A stretch of DNA of 64,000 nt, taken from JTS-RE37 sp963756115 (GTDB lineage: Bacteria; Bacteroidota; Bacteroidia; Flavobacteriales; Flavobacteriaceae). This document shows, piece by piece, positions 8,066-16,400 of this stretch. Under the pieces are notes generated by a model that was not told the origin of the DNA, ran no database searches, and saw nothing but the letters and a program-made list of their open reading frames with translations. The stretch covers positions 248,001 through 312,000 of the forward strand of contig CAVWMN010000009.1 in NCBI GenBank assembly GCA_963756115.1, given 5' to 3'. Within the stretch, counting starts at the first letter, position 1. Each line of letters opens with the position of its first letter. The position numbers were made by a program, and so were the translations under genes.

Positions 8066-10243
8066 CTATTTTTTTGACTGCTTTTTCGAAGTGCTTTCAA
8101 TTTCAAGTATATAATTCTTGAATTTTCTCATTCCCTCTGTAGCCTGCGGGCCAATCCTGATCTTTCCGCTACGGATATTGGTTTCTAAGGTCTGGAGGAT
8201 TTTATAAGCATAATCCAGCATATCCGGGGTCCAGGCCTCCTTGCTGGTCTGGTTGAGGAAATAAAAAGTATTCACCAATTCCTGGGGGGAAAGCTTGCCG
8301 ATGCTCCCTTCCTGAAGCGTTGAGAGCGATCCGTAAATGACCTTGGGGTTGCCAACATCCCGGTCAATCTTTTGCTGCAGTTCTTTTTTACGGTTATATG
8401 TTTCGGATTGGTCTTTATCAGCGATATTCTGTACGGGAGTGTCCAGTTTGTTCCTGGTGGTGGTAATAAGGCCACCGACCTGCTGGGAAACTTCTTCCAG
8501 TTTGTTTTTGGTATTGTAATCTGTACTGGGCACTTGTGCGATGATATTCTGGATCGAATCCTTGGCACCTTCCAATAATTTTAACTGCTGCAGCGCTTCG
8601 TTCTTTTCCTTGTTAGCCTCCACAATTCGTAACTCGTTGAGCCTGGCAACCTCATTGGCTGTCTTGGCAATCTCATTGGCGGTATAGGTAGCATACAACG
8701 CGAACCCTACAACCACAACCAAAACGACCATTCCAATAACCAGGGAACGCAATTTTTTTCGGGACGCTATTTCTTTTTCCTGTCTTTCCTTCTCCAGGCG
8801 TTCGTTTTCTATCCATTGCTTCCTGCTTTCTTCCAAGTAGGCCATGGCTGCTTCAAAACCTGGTTTGTATCGGTTGGCCCACACGGCCACCGGGTTGAAT
8901 TTTTGTTGCCAGTTCAGTGCTATCTGGAGCTCACTGCCTGTCAGGAAATCCTTTTTGTTTTGGCCGTGCAGGGCAGCGGCCTCCAGCAGGCGCAGGTAAT
9001 TGGATGCGGAGTCTGATTCCTCATCCATCCATTGGTTGAGCTGTTCCCATTGCCGGATCAGGCTTTCATGCGAGATATCAATTACTTTATCCTCCGTATT
9101 GGCAATATTGTTAACGATCAGAAAAGATCGTTTGCCGTCGATGAACCGATGGATGATCTCCAGCAGCTTTTCCTTAGTTGCCCCGGTCAGGGCTTCCAGG
9201 TCGCTGAGCAAGACGGGGCGCCTCGTCCTGCGACCGTGTTCGTCTGTTGTGGTCAATGCCTGGAATATGGTCTTTGCCATTGCCAGTTCCTCCTGATCCA
9301 TCCCGGCCAGGGCTTCGTCGGCATGTTTGGAAAGTGCTTTTTCGATACCCCCGATCCCCTGGAAATCATCCATGTCCATCTCGCCGCTTTTATCGAGGTT
9401 TTTCTCGTGATCCCAGATACGCATCAGGGCATGTTGCAACAAGGGCAGTTCATCTTTAACCTTACCCACCACGTTCAATAAATGGGAGGTAAGGGCAGGA
9501 TTGAGTACCCCGCCATACAGTTTTGCGGGGCCGGTGATGGCCATTTTAAGCTGCATCCGGTTCAGCCTGGGAACCAGGAACAGGCTGTGGTTCATGATTT
9601 CCGGCAATCCGGAAAACTGGGTGCAATCCCCCAAAAAATCAGAACGCATGGTAATCACCACATACAGCGGTATAACCGTTTGCTCTGTTAGATCCAACAG
9701 GATATGGACAAAATCAATAGCCTCATCCTTTTTGGCCGTATTGCCCTGGTCCATGGCAAATCGGAATAATTCCTCAAACTGGTCTACCAGTACAAAGAAG
9801 TTCTGATTGGAATCCTTTTGATACCGTAACAAAAGGTTGGTAAAGGCTGCAGAACCTTCTTCCCGTATACGGGTTATGATTGAAGGGATATTTTCCAGTT
9901 CAAAATCCGGGTCCAGCTGCTCCAGGATAGCTTCCACCAGGTTGTAAAGTGGGCTTTGGCCTGGCCTCATGATGGAGATACACCAGTTGTCGCTATTCTG
10001 GATCAGGTAACCTGCTTTCAACGCAGGAATTACCCCGGCGCGGAGCAGTGAGGATTTACCACACCCTGAACTTCCCACAACAGCCACAAAACGGTGAAGA
10101 TGCAACTTTTGAAGCAGTTCAAGGATCTGGTCATTACGCCCGAAGAACAGCAGGCTTTCATCGATATCGAAAGGCCTCAGTCCCACATAGGGATTGCTCA
10201 GTGCGGGGCCTGGTGTAGTGCCGTTTTTAATTGGGGCTGCCAT
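8066..10243 (-). CDS. nSTAND1 ATPase with a transmembrane segment
   Basis: 725 aa. The N-terminal NPYVGLRPF lead is followed by Walker A GSSGCGKSS (57-65) and Walker B LVDQFEE (152-158), then a helical STAND region with TDEHGRRTRRPV and IDISHESLIRQW, the latter a motif common at the end of nSTAND1 modules. One hydrophobic helix lies at about 498-520 (LVIGMVVLVVVVGFALYA). A heptad-rich coiled coil and a helical tail follow, with no WD40 or TPR repeats. The protein is probably a membrane-anchored switch. Its ATG directly follows the TGA of the upstream TIR gene with no base between, so the two are co-translated and the TIR protein is its likely effector or partner. Confidence 0.9.
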   Translation of the reverse strand: MAAPIKNGTTPGPALSNPYVGLRPFDIDESLLFFGRNDQILELLQKLHLHRFVAVVGSSGCGKSSLLRAGVIPALKAGYLIQNSDNWCISIMRPGQSPLYNLVEAILEQLDPDFELENIPSIITRIREEGSAAFTNLLLRYQKDSNQNFFVLVDQFEELFRFAMDQGNTAKKDEAIDFVHILLDLTEQTVIPLYVVITMRSDFLGDCTQFSGLPEIMNHSLFLVPRLNRMQLKMAITGPAKLYGGVLNPALTSHLLNVVGKVKDELPLLQHALMRIWDHEKNLDKSGEMDMDDFQGIGGIEKALSKHADEALAGMDQEELAMAKTIFQALTTTDEHGRRTRRPVLLSDLEALTGATKEKLLEIIHRFIDGKRSFLIVNNIANTEDKVIDISHESLIRQWEQLNQWMDEESDSASNYLRLLEAAALHGQNKKDFLTGSELQIALNWQQKFNPVAVWANRYKPGFEAAMAYLEESRKQWIENERLEKERQEKEIASRKKLRSLVIGMVVLVVVVGFALYATYTANEIAKTANEVARLNELRIVEANKEKNEALQQLKLLEGAKDSIQNIIAQVPSTDYNTKNKLEEVSQQVGGLITTTRNKLDTPVQNIADKDQSETYNRKKELQQKIDRDVGNPKVIYGSLSTLQEGSIGKLSPQELVNTFYFLNQTSKEAWTPDMLDYAYKILQTLETNIRSGKIRIGPQATEGMRKFKNYILEIESTSKKQSKK

Positions 10244-11749
10244 TCAGCTGGATTTTAAATCGGTTAGGAATTGGCGGATCACGTCTTTATCCAAAGCCTT
10301 TTCATTGCTGCTGTCAACAACATTTATCTTCAGGAATTTTTGGTTCAGCACCAGGTCATCTGCGTCTTTATGCGGGGGCGCCAGGTAGATATAAAAATCA
10401 TCGATAGGATAGTTATGCGTAATGATCAGCTGGAGTGCGGCACTCATGCGTTCAAGGACCCATTCCTTGGAGACTTTTCCGTACAGGAATATCAGTTTTC
10501 TTACCTGGCTGATCCTGTTGCCCAGCAAATTGATATTTTTCCGGGGATCATCTTCCTGAGGATTGATAAAGGGTTGTATCTGGTTTTCAATTAGCGTTTT
10601 ACTTAATTCCAGGGCATATAACTGGTCATTGAAATGGGTATCAAGCAATACCTGTACATTGCCCGCTTCCGATTGCTGTTTGGTTTGCATGGCCCTGAGC
10701 TGCGCTGCCAGGTCGATAATTTCCTTTGCCAGCGTACTTTTGGCCCCCCGTACAAATTCAAACGGTTTATCAATTGACTTCCCCCTTTCCAGGTTCCCCA
10801 GGAATCGCTTATGGCTTTCTTCCTCTATGGCGGCCAGTTCCGTTTCTGCCGGCAGCCAGATCATCTGGGGGACAGGGGATTCGAGTGCAATTTCAACTTG
10901 TTGCTGGGGATACCAGAATTCTGGTGCACCTACAATCTCACGGCCTGGATACCGATCCAGCAGGTGTACGGCCAGATCTGCTTTTTTCACGGCTTCTGCT
11001 GTAGCCTCGCGGTGTGCCTGCAGGGAGTCCGGTGGCGGGATGCCCGTGAGGACCTGGTACCCTTGCTTTTCCAGTTCCGCTATGGTACGTTTGCGCTGGG
11101 TCCGGAGGGTGTCTGCGACCTCCCCCAGGAAAATGGTGAATTTCCCGCTGTCCTGTTCTCCTTCAATTGCGGGTTGCTTACCAGACATATTTTTCTGGAA
11201 TTCAGTGATCAGGTTCCAAAGGGCATCCCTGAAATCCTGCATCTGCTTCTGGAATTTTTTAGACTGGGGTTCCAGGGGGTCCCCGAAATCTTCTTTTTCA
11301 GAGGCATCGTGGAACGGGAATCCCGTGGTGCCGGAGAAAGGCGTTGGCCATTCTTTATAATCTATGTTGTTGAGCAACACGTGTACGATCCTGGATTGAT
11401 CACCCACCTTTATACCCGCCGGCTCTTTTTTGGTTTTTTGGTAAAATAAATCCAGTTCCTGAAGACAATACTGGGATTTCTGGTAACCCGGGGAATCAAT
11501 ACAGATCATGATGGCGGCTTTCTCTATACCGGATTGAATGGATTCATCAAAGAGTTTGGTGCCATCCAGTTTTTTGTCATCCCACCATATTTTTATCATG
11601 TCCATGCGCCCGTAACGCCTGTCGAGCAATTGCTTAAGGTGTGCATAGAAATGTTCGATCCAGCCTTTTTGTCCCGCGCTGAGGGTTCCATTGTCCACAT
11701 GTGCATAGCTGATGAAAATATCGTACTCAAAACCAGGTATAAGGGCCAT
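10244..11749 (-). CDS. TIR-domain protein with tandem TIR-like modules
   Basis: 501 aa. Residues about 8-130 are a TIR domain: DIFISYAHVD (10-19), WWDDKKLDG and candidate catalytic Glu98 in YCLQELD. Residues about 203-345 form a second, divergent TIR-like Rossmann unit (FTIFLGEVADTL, ADLAVHLLDRYPG, QQQVEIALE). Residues about 364-480 look like a third (VQVLLDTHFNDQ, LIFLYGKVSKEW). Only the first has an obvious NADase glutamate in the usual setting; the others may bind nucleotide or mediate assembly. The gene is the first of a two-gene unit with the nSTAND1 ATPase, stop and start codons touching. TIR NADases paired with STAND regulators are known abortive-infection modules; this three-unit architecture is my reading. 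Confidence 0.87.
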   Translation of the reverse strand: MALIPGFEYDIFISYAHVDNGTLSAGQKGWIEHFYAHLKQLLDRRYGRMDMIKIWWDDKKLDGTKLFDESIQSGIEKAAIMICIDSPGYQKSQYCLQELDLFYQKTKKEPAGIKVGDQSRIVHVLLNNIDYKEWPTPFSGTTGFPFHDASEKEDFGDPLEPQSKKFQKQMQDFRDALWNLITEFQKNMSGKQPAIEGEQDSGKFTIFLGEVADTLRTQRKRTIAELEKQGYQVLTGIPPPDSLQAHREATAEAVKKADLAVHLLDRYPGREIVGAPEFWYPQQQVEIALESPVPQMIWLPAETELAAIEEESHKRFLGNLERGKSIDKPFEFVRGAKSTLAKEIIDLAAQLRAMQTKQQSEAGNVQVLLDTHFNDQLYALELSKTLIENQIQPFINPQEDDPRKNINLLGNRISQVRKLIFLYGKVSKEWVLERMSAALQLIITHNYPIDDFYIYLAPPHKDADDLVLNQKFLKINVVDSSNEKALDKDVIRQFLTDLKSS

Positions 11750-12089
11750 ACGTATCTTGTATTATAATTTACTATATAAAAGGGGCAGGAACCCCTATAG
11801 CCAAAAACTAGCTTACATCAAATTTCAAAAGGGGGGAAGCGTTCTATTGCCTAAAATAATTACAGGGTGCACTACCATTTTGGAAAACTCCGGACTCCCC
11901 GGAACAAATCAGGACGTTGTCCTTATACGACCTTATGATGTTAGTGGAACAGGATGGGCACGTCCCGGCCGGCGATTACAGAACTACCTTATTTAATGGA
12001 TACTTAAATCTAAGAAAATTCTGATACATACGGGATTTTTTACCTAAAAAAGAGGCCCGATGCTTTCCGTATTAAAACAATATCGGCAT
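11750..12089. other. Intergenic region between the CHAT gene end and the TIR/nSTAND1 pair
   Basis: 340 bases with no credible gene. A G6 tract at 11831-11836 lies about 80 nt upstream of the TIR start (C6 in the sense strand), next to the minus-strand string ATAGAACGCT. Near the CHAT stop a weak hairpin (CCGAT/ATCGG, about 12058-12084) is followed in the minus direction by a short T run. It could serve as a poor terminator. Confidence 0.4.
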
Positions 12090-14051
12090 TTAGCCACCCA
12101 ATAACTGCTCCAGGGTGGGTAGCAGCGCCCGGAGCACCACCGCCCGTTCCTTCAGGGGTTGTGGAAATTTTCCGGGATACAGATCCGGCCACCAGTGAAT
12201 ATACCGTTCCAATTGCCGGGCGGTGGATTCCTTTACCGGAATGAAAGCCACTGTTTCGGCCATTTTTTGAAGGTAACCGGCAGCCGTTTTCAGGGAGGTA
12301 TCCGCTTCCCCGGCGTTGCCCGATAATCCCGTTAGTGGTTGCAGCAAATACAGTTCAGCCAGCGAACCCCATGACCAAAGCCTGTCTTCATCGGTTTTTG
12401 CCTTTTGTTCCTCCCGTTCAGCCATGGTCTTTGCGGTATACCAATACGCAATTTCATCCTGCAGGGATCCGGATGTTATGGCCTTTAAGGATAGGTATTG
12501 AATGGTAGTCCAATGGCTCGACAGGTTGGCCTGTAAGCCACAGTGATAATAATTCCTGGCTTTTTCAAGGGATTCCATTGAAGCGGTAAGCAGGTTCGAT
12601 TTTTGTGTCGGTTTGTAGGAGATCAGCCGGTACTGGAACTCTGATTTTCTTTTATAGGCACTCCCAAGTAACCCAAGATGTTCCGCTTGCAACGAATCTG
12701 AAGGGAAGGTACTTTCCAGTTGACTGACTGGATCCAGGTGGGCTGCCAAATCGGATATGGATCCTTCAAGCCTTATTTTCGTGTCGTTCAGGGCCTTTTC
12801 TTTCTGGCCGTCCTCCAGTTTTTCCCAGTACTTAAAAAGGTGGTCAACCCACGCATTGGTGGTCTTCATGGAACCAAAAAGTTGTTTCAGCCGTGCCCAC
12901 CCCAACTGCTCCTCCAGGTCTTCCGGGAACCGTGAATAGGCAACAAGGCTTGCCCAGTCGTGGTTCTGCTCTTTCCTCAATTCCATCCTTGCTTCATATA
13001 AGGCCATCCTGGGATCAATGCCATTAAGCAACTGCCTGTAGAGGACCTGGACCAGGATTACGGAACCTGCCTGGGTCAGGGGAAATTGGGATGCAAAAAT
13101 ACAGGGAATACCCCGGGAATGTAACTGGTACGCCAGGCTGCCACTGGGCATAATGGTATTCCCAATATGCCCGCTATCACAAACAGCCAGCGTCACCACA
13201 GCCGGTGTAGAACCAGGTGGTGCCTGGACCAGTGCATCTGCAAGCTGATCCCCGGTTACCTTATGTACGGTGTCCCCGGAACCAGCCTGGCACAGCAGGA
13301 GCCGGAATTCTGTAACCCCGTATGAAAGTGTCTGCCCGCCATGGGCGAGGATATGGATATGGGTATATGTCCTGTTTGCCTCAATTCCCTGTTGCAGAAC
13401 CTTCTGTATGGAAGTTACGGAGGCGTTGGGCACTACCGTCAGAAATTGGGACAGGTCGGCCTGAGGGACAGGGCTGTTTTTTTCCGGGGTGCAAAAGGGC
13501 AAGACAATAGCTTCAAGCACTGCCAGGTGTTCCTGGTAGGGGACGGGCATTTCCGGATTGGGCTGGGCCCAGGCAAAGAGTATCCTGGGAAGGTGCGGCC
13601 AGGTATAATTGGTTTCTGTTTCCTGCCGTACTTCCCGGGTCAGCATTATTTTTCGTTCCGGGTGGGCAACCATGGGTATTTTTAGCCCCCCCGCAATCTC
13701 TTCGGGTGTTGGGACAAATTCAAAAGGGATCTGGGCCAGTTCAAAGGGGGTGGTTACCAGGCGGATGTGAATGGCGTCCTGGTCCCCTGCCTCGATTTTC
13801 AGGTATTTGAGGTCATGGAATATCCGGGAAGTAAGCTTTTCAAAAAATGAAATAGCCCGCATGGATGAATCCGGGTCTGGGTCGTTGTACCGGAGGCCAT
13901 TGATCATTTTAAGGAAATCGGATTGCCCGCAATCGATGGAAAAGGTCACTTCCGGTTTGGTCCCGCACATGGCAATGTACTTCGTATCTTCATTCAATAC
14001 AAAATTGTGCGGGGATCCCGTCCGTGCTATGCCAATTATCAACGACTTCAT
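12090..14051 (-). CDS. CHAT-domain (caspase-like) protease
   Basis: 653 aa. A CHAT clan-CD peptidase core lies at about 150-360: the catalytic His is His237 in HILAHGG and the nucleophile is Cys291 in LAVCDSG, each following a hydrophobic strand as in caspases and separases. FASQFPLTQAGS and the PRMALYEAR helix are typical CHAT C-terminal features. Residues 1-150 form an N-terminal domain with FELAQIPFEF, often found ahead of CHAT. The last 290 residues are helical and may be a TPR-like sensing or regulatory region. CHAT proteases cleave a partner to trigger cell death or signalling, as with bacterial gasdermins or the Craspase substrate. Likely substrates here are neighbouring products, especially the 245-residue protein two genes upstream. 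Confidence 0.88.
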   Translation of the reverse strand: MKSLIIGIARTGSPHNFVLNEDTKYIAMCGTKPEVTFSIDCGQSDFLKMINGLRYNDPDPDSSMRAISFFEKLTSRIFHDLKYLKIEAGDQDAIHIRLVTTPFELAQIPFEFVPTPEEIAGGLKIPMVAHPERKIMLTREVRQETETNYTWPHLPRILFAWAQPNPEMPVPYQEHLAVLEAIVLPFCTPEKNSPVPQADLSQFLTVVPNASVTSIQKVLQQGIEANRTYTHIHILAHGGQTLSYGVTEFRLLLCQAGSGDTVHKVTGDQLADALVQAPPGSTPAVVTLAVCDSGHIGNTIMPSGSLAYQLHSRGIPCIFASQFPLTQAGSVILVQVLYRQLLNGIDPRMALYEARMELRKEQNHDWASLVAYSRFPEDLEEQLGWARLKQLFGSMKTTNAWVDHLFKYWEKLEDGQKEKALNDTKIRLEGSISDLAAHLDPVSQLESTFPSDSLQAEHLGLLGSAYKRKSEFQYRLISYKPTQKSNLLTASMESLEKARNYYHCGLQANLSSHWTTIQYLSLKAITSGSLQDEIAYWYTAKTMAEREEQKAKTDEDRLWSWGSLAELYLLQPLTGLSGNAGEADTSLKTAAGYLQKMAETVAFIPVKESTARQLERYIHWWPDLYPGKFPQPLKERAVVLRALLPTLEQLLGG

Positions 14052-14123
14052 AATTTTTTTGGGCTAGTGACCACTGGGGCGTACAGGCAGCCTGCCATGC
14101 TGTTTCGCCCCGGATGATCGTAT

Positions 14124-14501
14124 TCAGGCTCCTGATGCAGCCATTTTTTTGCCAATATGTTCCATTACTTCCCCAAACTCTTTCGAAGGATTGAATTCAA
14201 TAAACTGCACATCTTCTTCTACAATCCCAGTATGACCAGCAGGCCAGTAAAACACATCCCCGGCCCGGGCCACCTCTTCTGATTTATCGTCGTATATCAG
14301 CCGTATTTGTCCTTTGATAATATATCCCCAATGCGGGCAATGGCAACTATCGTTATTTAATCCCTGCAACAAGGGCCTAAAGTCGGTTCCTTTGGGGACT
14401 TCATTATAGGCAATGGTCATCCCGCCAAATCCTGCTTTGTTACGCATTATTGTATCCGGCGTCTGCATCATAATGGGCAAGTCTTCTTTGTTGATTTTCA
14501 T
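14124..14501 (-). CDS. Small cupin-domain protein
   Basis: 125 aa, a single cupin barrel. HCPHWGYIIKGQIRLIYDD is the first cupin motif with metal-ligand histidines, and AGDVFYWPAGHTGIVEED is the second, with His in PAGH. The family includes small metal-binding enzymes and ligand sensors; no substrate can be assigned. It lies 61 nt after the unrecognised 245-residue gene and 72 nt before the CHAT gene, so it probably belongs to the same transcript. It may be a small-molecule sensor or a housekeeping insertion. A G6 tract at 14541-14546 lies about 40 nt upstream of the start. Confidence 0.8.
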   Translation of the reverse strand: MKINKEDLPIMMQTPDTIMRNKAGFGGMTIAYNEVPKGTDFRPLLQGLNNDSCHCPHWGYIIKGQIRLIYDDKSEEVARAGDVFYWPAGHTGIVEEDVQFIEFNPSKEFGEVMEHIGKKMAASGA

Positions 14502-14562
14502 AATGTTAATTTTTAGGTTCTACTTTTAATTGTCATTCCAGGGGGGAAATGCAGCAGTAATT

Positions 14563-15300
14563 CTATAAATCATCCTTTGTGATATCTTCGGGTTCCAGGA
14601 AGATAGGATCGTTCTGCGCTTCATCTTCCATCTCATCCCCCAGGATAGCCACCTTTTTCTTCCCCCCGAAGATGTTCGATTTTATCCGGAACAATCCCAG
14701 GCCAATGACCCCGTTTTTACCATTGATATTCAATCCAAGGGATTTATTGGTATCGAGGTTCACACCTGCACTGCCCAGTTTCATTTGGCCGAGGGCGGTT
14801 GCGTCCCCACTGAAATTGAGTTTGGTCCCGGCATCGATGGTTGAAACTATTACGGGGTCGAGGGCATTGTAAACCTGGTAAACCACCTTCCACTTGCCGT
14901 CCCAGCTACCGCTTTCCATGAGCTTTTTTGCAACTTCATTTACATTGTCGATCGTGGTTACCGTAATTTCCGGGGATTTTACCAAAAAGGATTTCTCCTG
15001 GGAGAATTCAATGGCAACCGTTGCTTTTGCCTCCCCCGCAGGGATAGCGTCCACCTCGGCACCTCCCGCCAGCTTGATCAGCCGTGCGCCTGCTGAGGTA
15101 AAGTCAATACTTGCCGCAGACCCGGATCCTTCGGTTATCGAAACCTTAAAATCATCGCTGATGTTGCCGAGCTTTGCAAATACCCCATCTGCTATCAGGC
15201 CATAATCGCCCAGTTTATATTGATTTACAATTGGCATCCAGGCCGCGAAAACATTGAGGTGCTTTTTAATAATGTCGTTAAATTGATTAGGAAGTCCCAT
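14563..15300 (-). CDS. Unrecognised beta-rich protein in the CHAT/TIR/YEATS run
   Basis: 245 aa; I do not recognise the family. A short helical start (NQFNDIIKKHLNVFAAW) is followed by YKLGDYGLIADGVFAKLGNI. Long stretches of alternating polar and hydrophobic residues then suggest extended beta strands or hairpins (FKVSITEGSGSAASIDF, AKATVAIEF, FLVKSPEITVTTI), with WKVVYQVYNALDPVIVSTI in the middle. The last 25 residues are strongly acidic (EMEDEAQNDP, EPEDITKDDL). There is no signal peptide or transmembrane helix, and the only cysteines I looked for, at the N-terminus as in palmitoylated gasdermins, are absent. It lies between a YEATS/TIR operon and a CHAT protease. A protease-activated pore-former is a testable speculation; a scaffold or structural protein is equally open. 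Confidence 0.7.
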   Translation of the reverse strand: MGLPNQFNDIIKKHLNVFAAWMPIVNQYKLGDYGLIADGVFAKLGNISDDFKVSITEGSGSAASIDFTSAGARLIKLAGGAEVDAIPAGEAKATVAIEFSQEKSFLVKSPEITVTTIDNVNEVAKKLMESGSWDGKWKVVYQVYNALDPVIVSTIDAGTKLNFSGDATALGQMKLGSAGVNLDTNKSLGLNINGKNGVIGLGLFRIKSNIFGGKKKVAILGDEMEDEAQNDPIFLEPEDITKDDL

Positions 15301-15382
15301 TTTACTTGATTTTATTGTTAGTATATGCTGAAATAAGGTTATTAATGCTTCAATGATGTAAAGACTATACCGACTAAAATGG

Positions 15383-15703
15383 CTACTCTACATTTTCGGT
15401 CCCGTCCGGATAGTGTAAAACCAGTTCATGTGTCAGATCGATTTCATTCCTGTCGTTCAGAACCACCTTTGCATAGATCCGGAAAGTTCCCCAGCCTTCC
15501 GTTTTGATCAAAAACTTTGAACCCCGGTCGCGCACTTTTCTTACGGGCTGTGGAAAAGTAGGATGCAGCGTATATACCACATGGTCCACTTCATTCAGAT
15601 CTGCGGGGTTCGCTTCGATCCACAACCACCAACTCCACCAATCGTCACCCTCATAATGGAAATCCTGTGCTATTTTGTATTTAGACGGGCTATTGTTCAT
15701 CAT
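15383..15703 (-). CDS. Stand-alone prokaryotic YEATS (pYEATS) domain protein
   Basis: 106 aa, essentially one domain. VVYTLHPTFPQPV (42-54) and EGWGTFRIYAKV (69-80) match the YEATS signature, in which the GWG.F loop and preceding strands form the ligand pocket that in eukaryotes reads acylated lysines. The rest alternates strands as in a beta sandwich (WWSWWLWIEA, LTHELVLHYPDG). Prokaryotic YEATS domains have been described in conflict systems, where they may sense an acyl-modified or other small ligand. The ATG at 15703 directly follows the TAA of the upstream TIR-like gene with no intervening base, so the two products should be made in step and probably bind each other. Confidence 0.82.
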   Translation of the reverse strand: MMNNSPSKYKIAQDFHYEGDDWWSWWLWIEANPADLNEVDHVVYTLHPTFPQPVRKVRDRGSKFLIKTEGWGTFRIYAKVVLNDRNEIDLTHELVLHYPDGTENVE

Positions 15704-16399
15704 TTATGTTTCTTGAAGGTTAATGGAAAGTAACTGCACTGACTCGTAATCGGATGACCATTCAAATTCCGGGCCCGAAAGGGTTAGCTGAACCAATGCA
15801 TTCTCAGAGGGTGTGTTGTAGATATCGACACACAAACCCTGACCATATTTAAAAGGTTTTCCCGCATATTTTTTAGACTCTGTACTACCGTCCATAAATT
15901 GATATGTACATCTTAGTTCTTCTTTATTGATAAATGGCCTTGCCGCCTGGCAGATTTCCCTGGGCAATAAAAAAAATCGCCTGGCTTTTAATTTACGGCG
16001 CCATTCGGAGAGCATTTTCGCCAGGTCAACCAACAATTGGGCCTTGTTTTCAAGGTCGAATTCTATTCGTTGCCTGTCACCGGCAATACCGCCCTGACCG
16101 TCAACGGATTTTTCCCGGATTTCGATGGCAGGTATGCCATTATTCAGGGCAGTTACCAGCTCATCACGTACCCATTGATGGGTCGTAAATTTACCCGATG
16201 CCAGGGGGTCCCTGGGCGTACAAAAAGCCAGGACCCCATCAGATTTTTTTATTTTGTCTATGACGCCCTGGGAAATCACCTCTCCATGCAGGTCTTCCCC
16301 GGTCAAAATCTGGCCATCAAAAGCCTGTACCAATGGAAATACAAGTTCTTTGATCCATTGATCCTTCTGATTATAACCAAACCCAATGAATATCTTCAT
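15704..16399 (-). CDS. TIR-like nucleotide-processing protein
   Basis: 231 aa. Residues 1-130 form a TIR/SLOG-like Rossmann domain: MKIFIGFGYNQKD start, ILTGEDLHGE, SDGVLAFCTPRD (53-64) and WVRDEL (77-82). Glu80 is positioned like a TIR catalytic glutamate, and GGIAGDRQRIEF follows. Residues about 137-231 form a beta-rich C-terminal part (LRCTYQFMDGS, VQLTLSGPEFEW) that I cannot assign. The gene is the middle member of a tightly packed trio: it starts 1 nt after the TIR gene stop and its own stop abuts the YEATS start. NAD- or nucleotide-derived signal production or detection is likely. Confidence 0.75.
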   Translation of the reverse strand: MKIFIGFGYNQKDQWIKELVFPLVQAFDGQILTGEDLHGEVISQGVIDKIKKSDGVLAFCTPRDPLASGKFTTHQWVRDELVTALNNGIPAIEIREKSVDGQGGIAGDRQRIEFDLENKAQLLVDLAKMLSEWRRKLKARRFFLLPREICQAARPFINKEELRCTYQFMDGSTESKKYAGKPFKYGQGLCVDIYNTPSENALVQLTLSGPEFEWSSDYESVQLLSINLQET

Positions 16400-16400
16400 G

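Noticed and set aside
10563..11360. Long plus-strand open frame opposite the TIR protein gene
   Set aside because: It is an antisense frame of a well-supported TIR gene, with low-complexity Ser/Arg-rich composition and no recognisable domain.
12049..12090. Hairpin after the CHAT gene as a firm terminator
   Set aside because: The stem is only about 5 bp with a long loop, so it is listed only as a weak possibility within the gap.
14563..15300. Calling the 245-residue protein a bacterial gasdermin
   Set aside because: The context (CHAT protease, acidic tail) is suggestive, but I could not match gasdermin sequence features, and the N-terminal Cys is absent.
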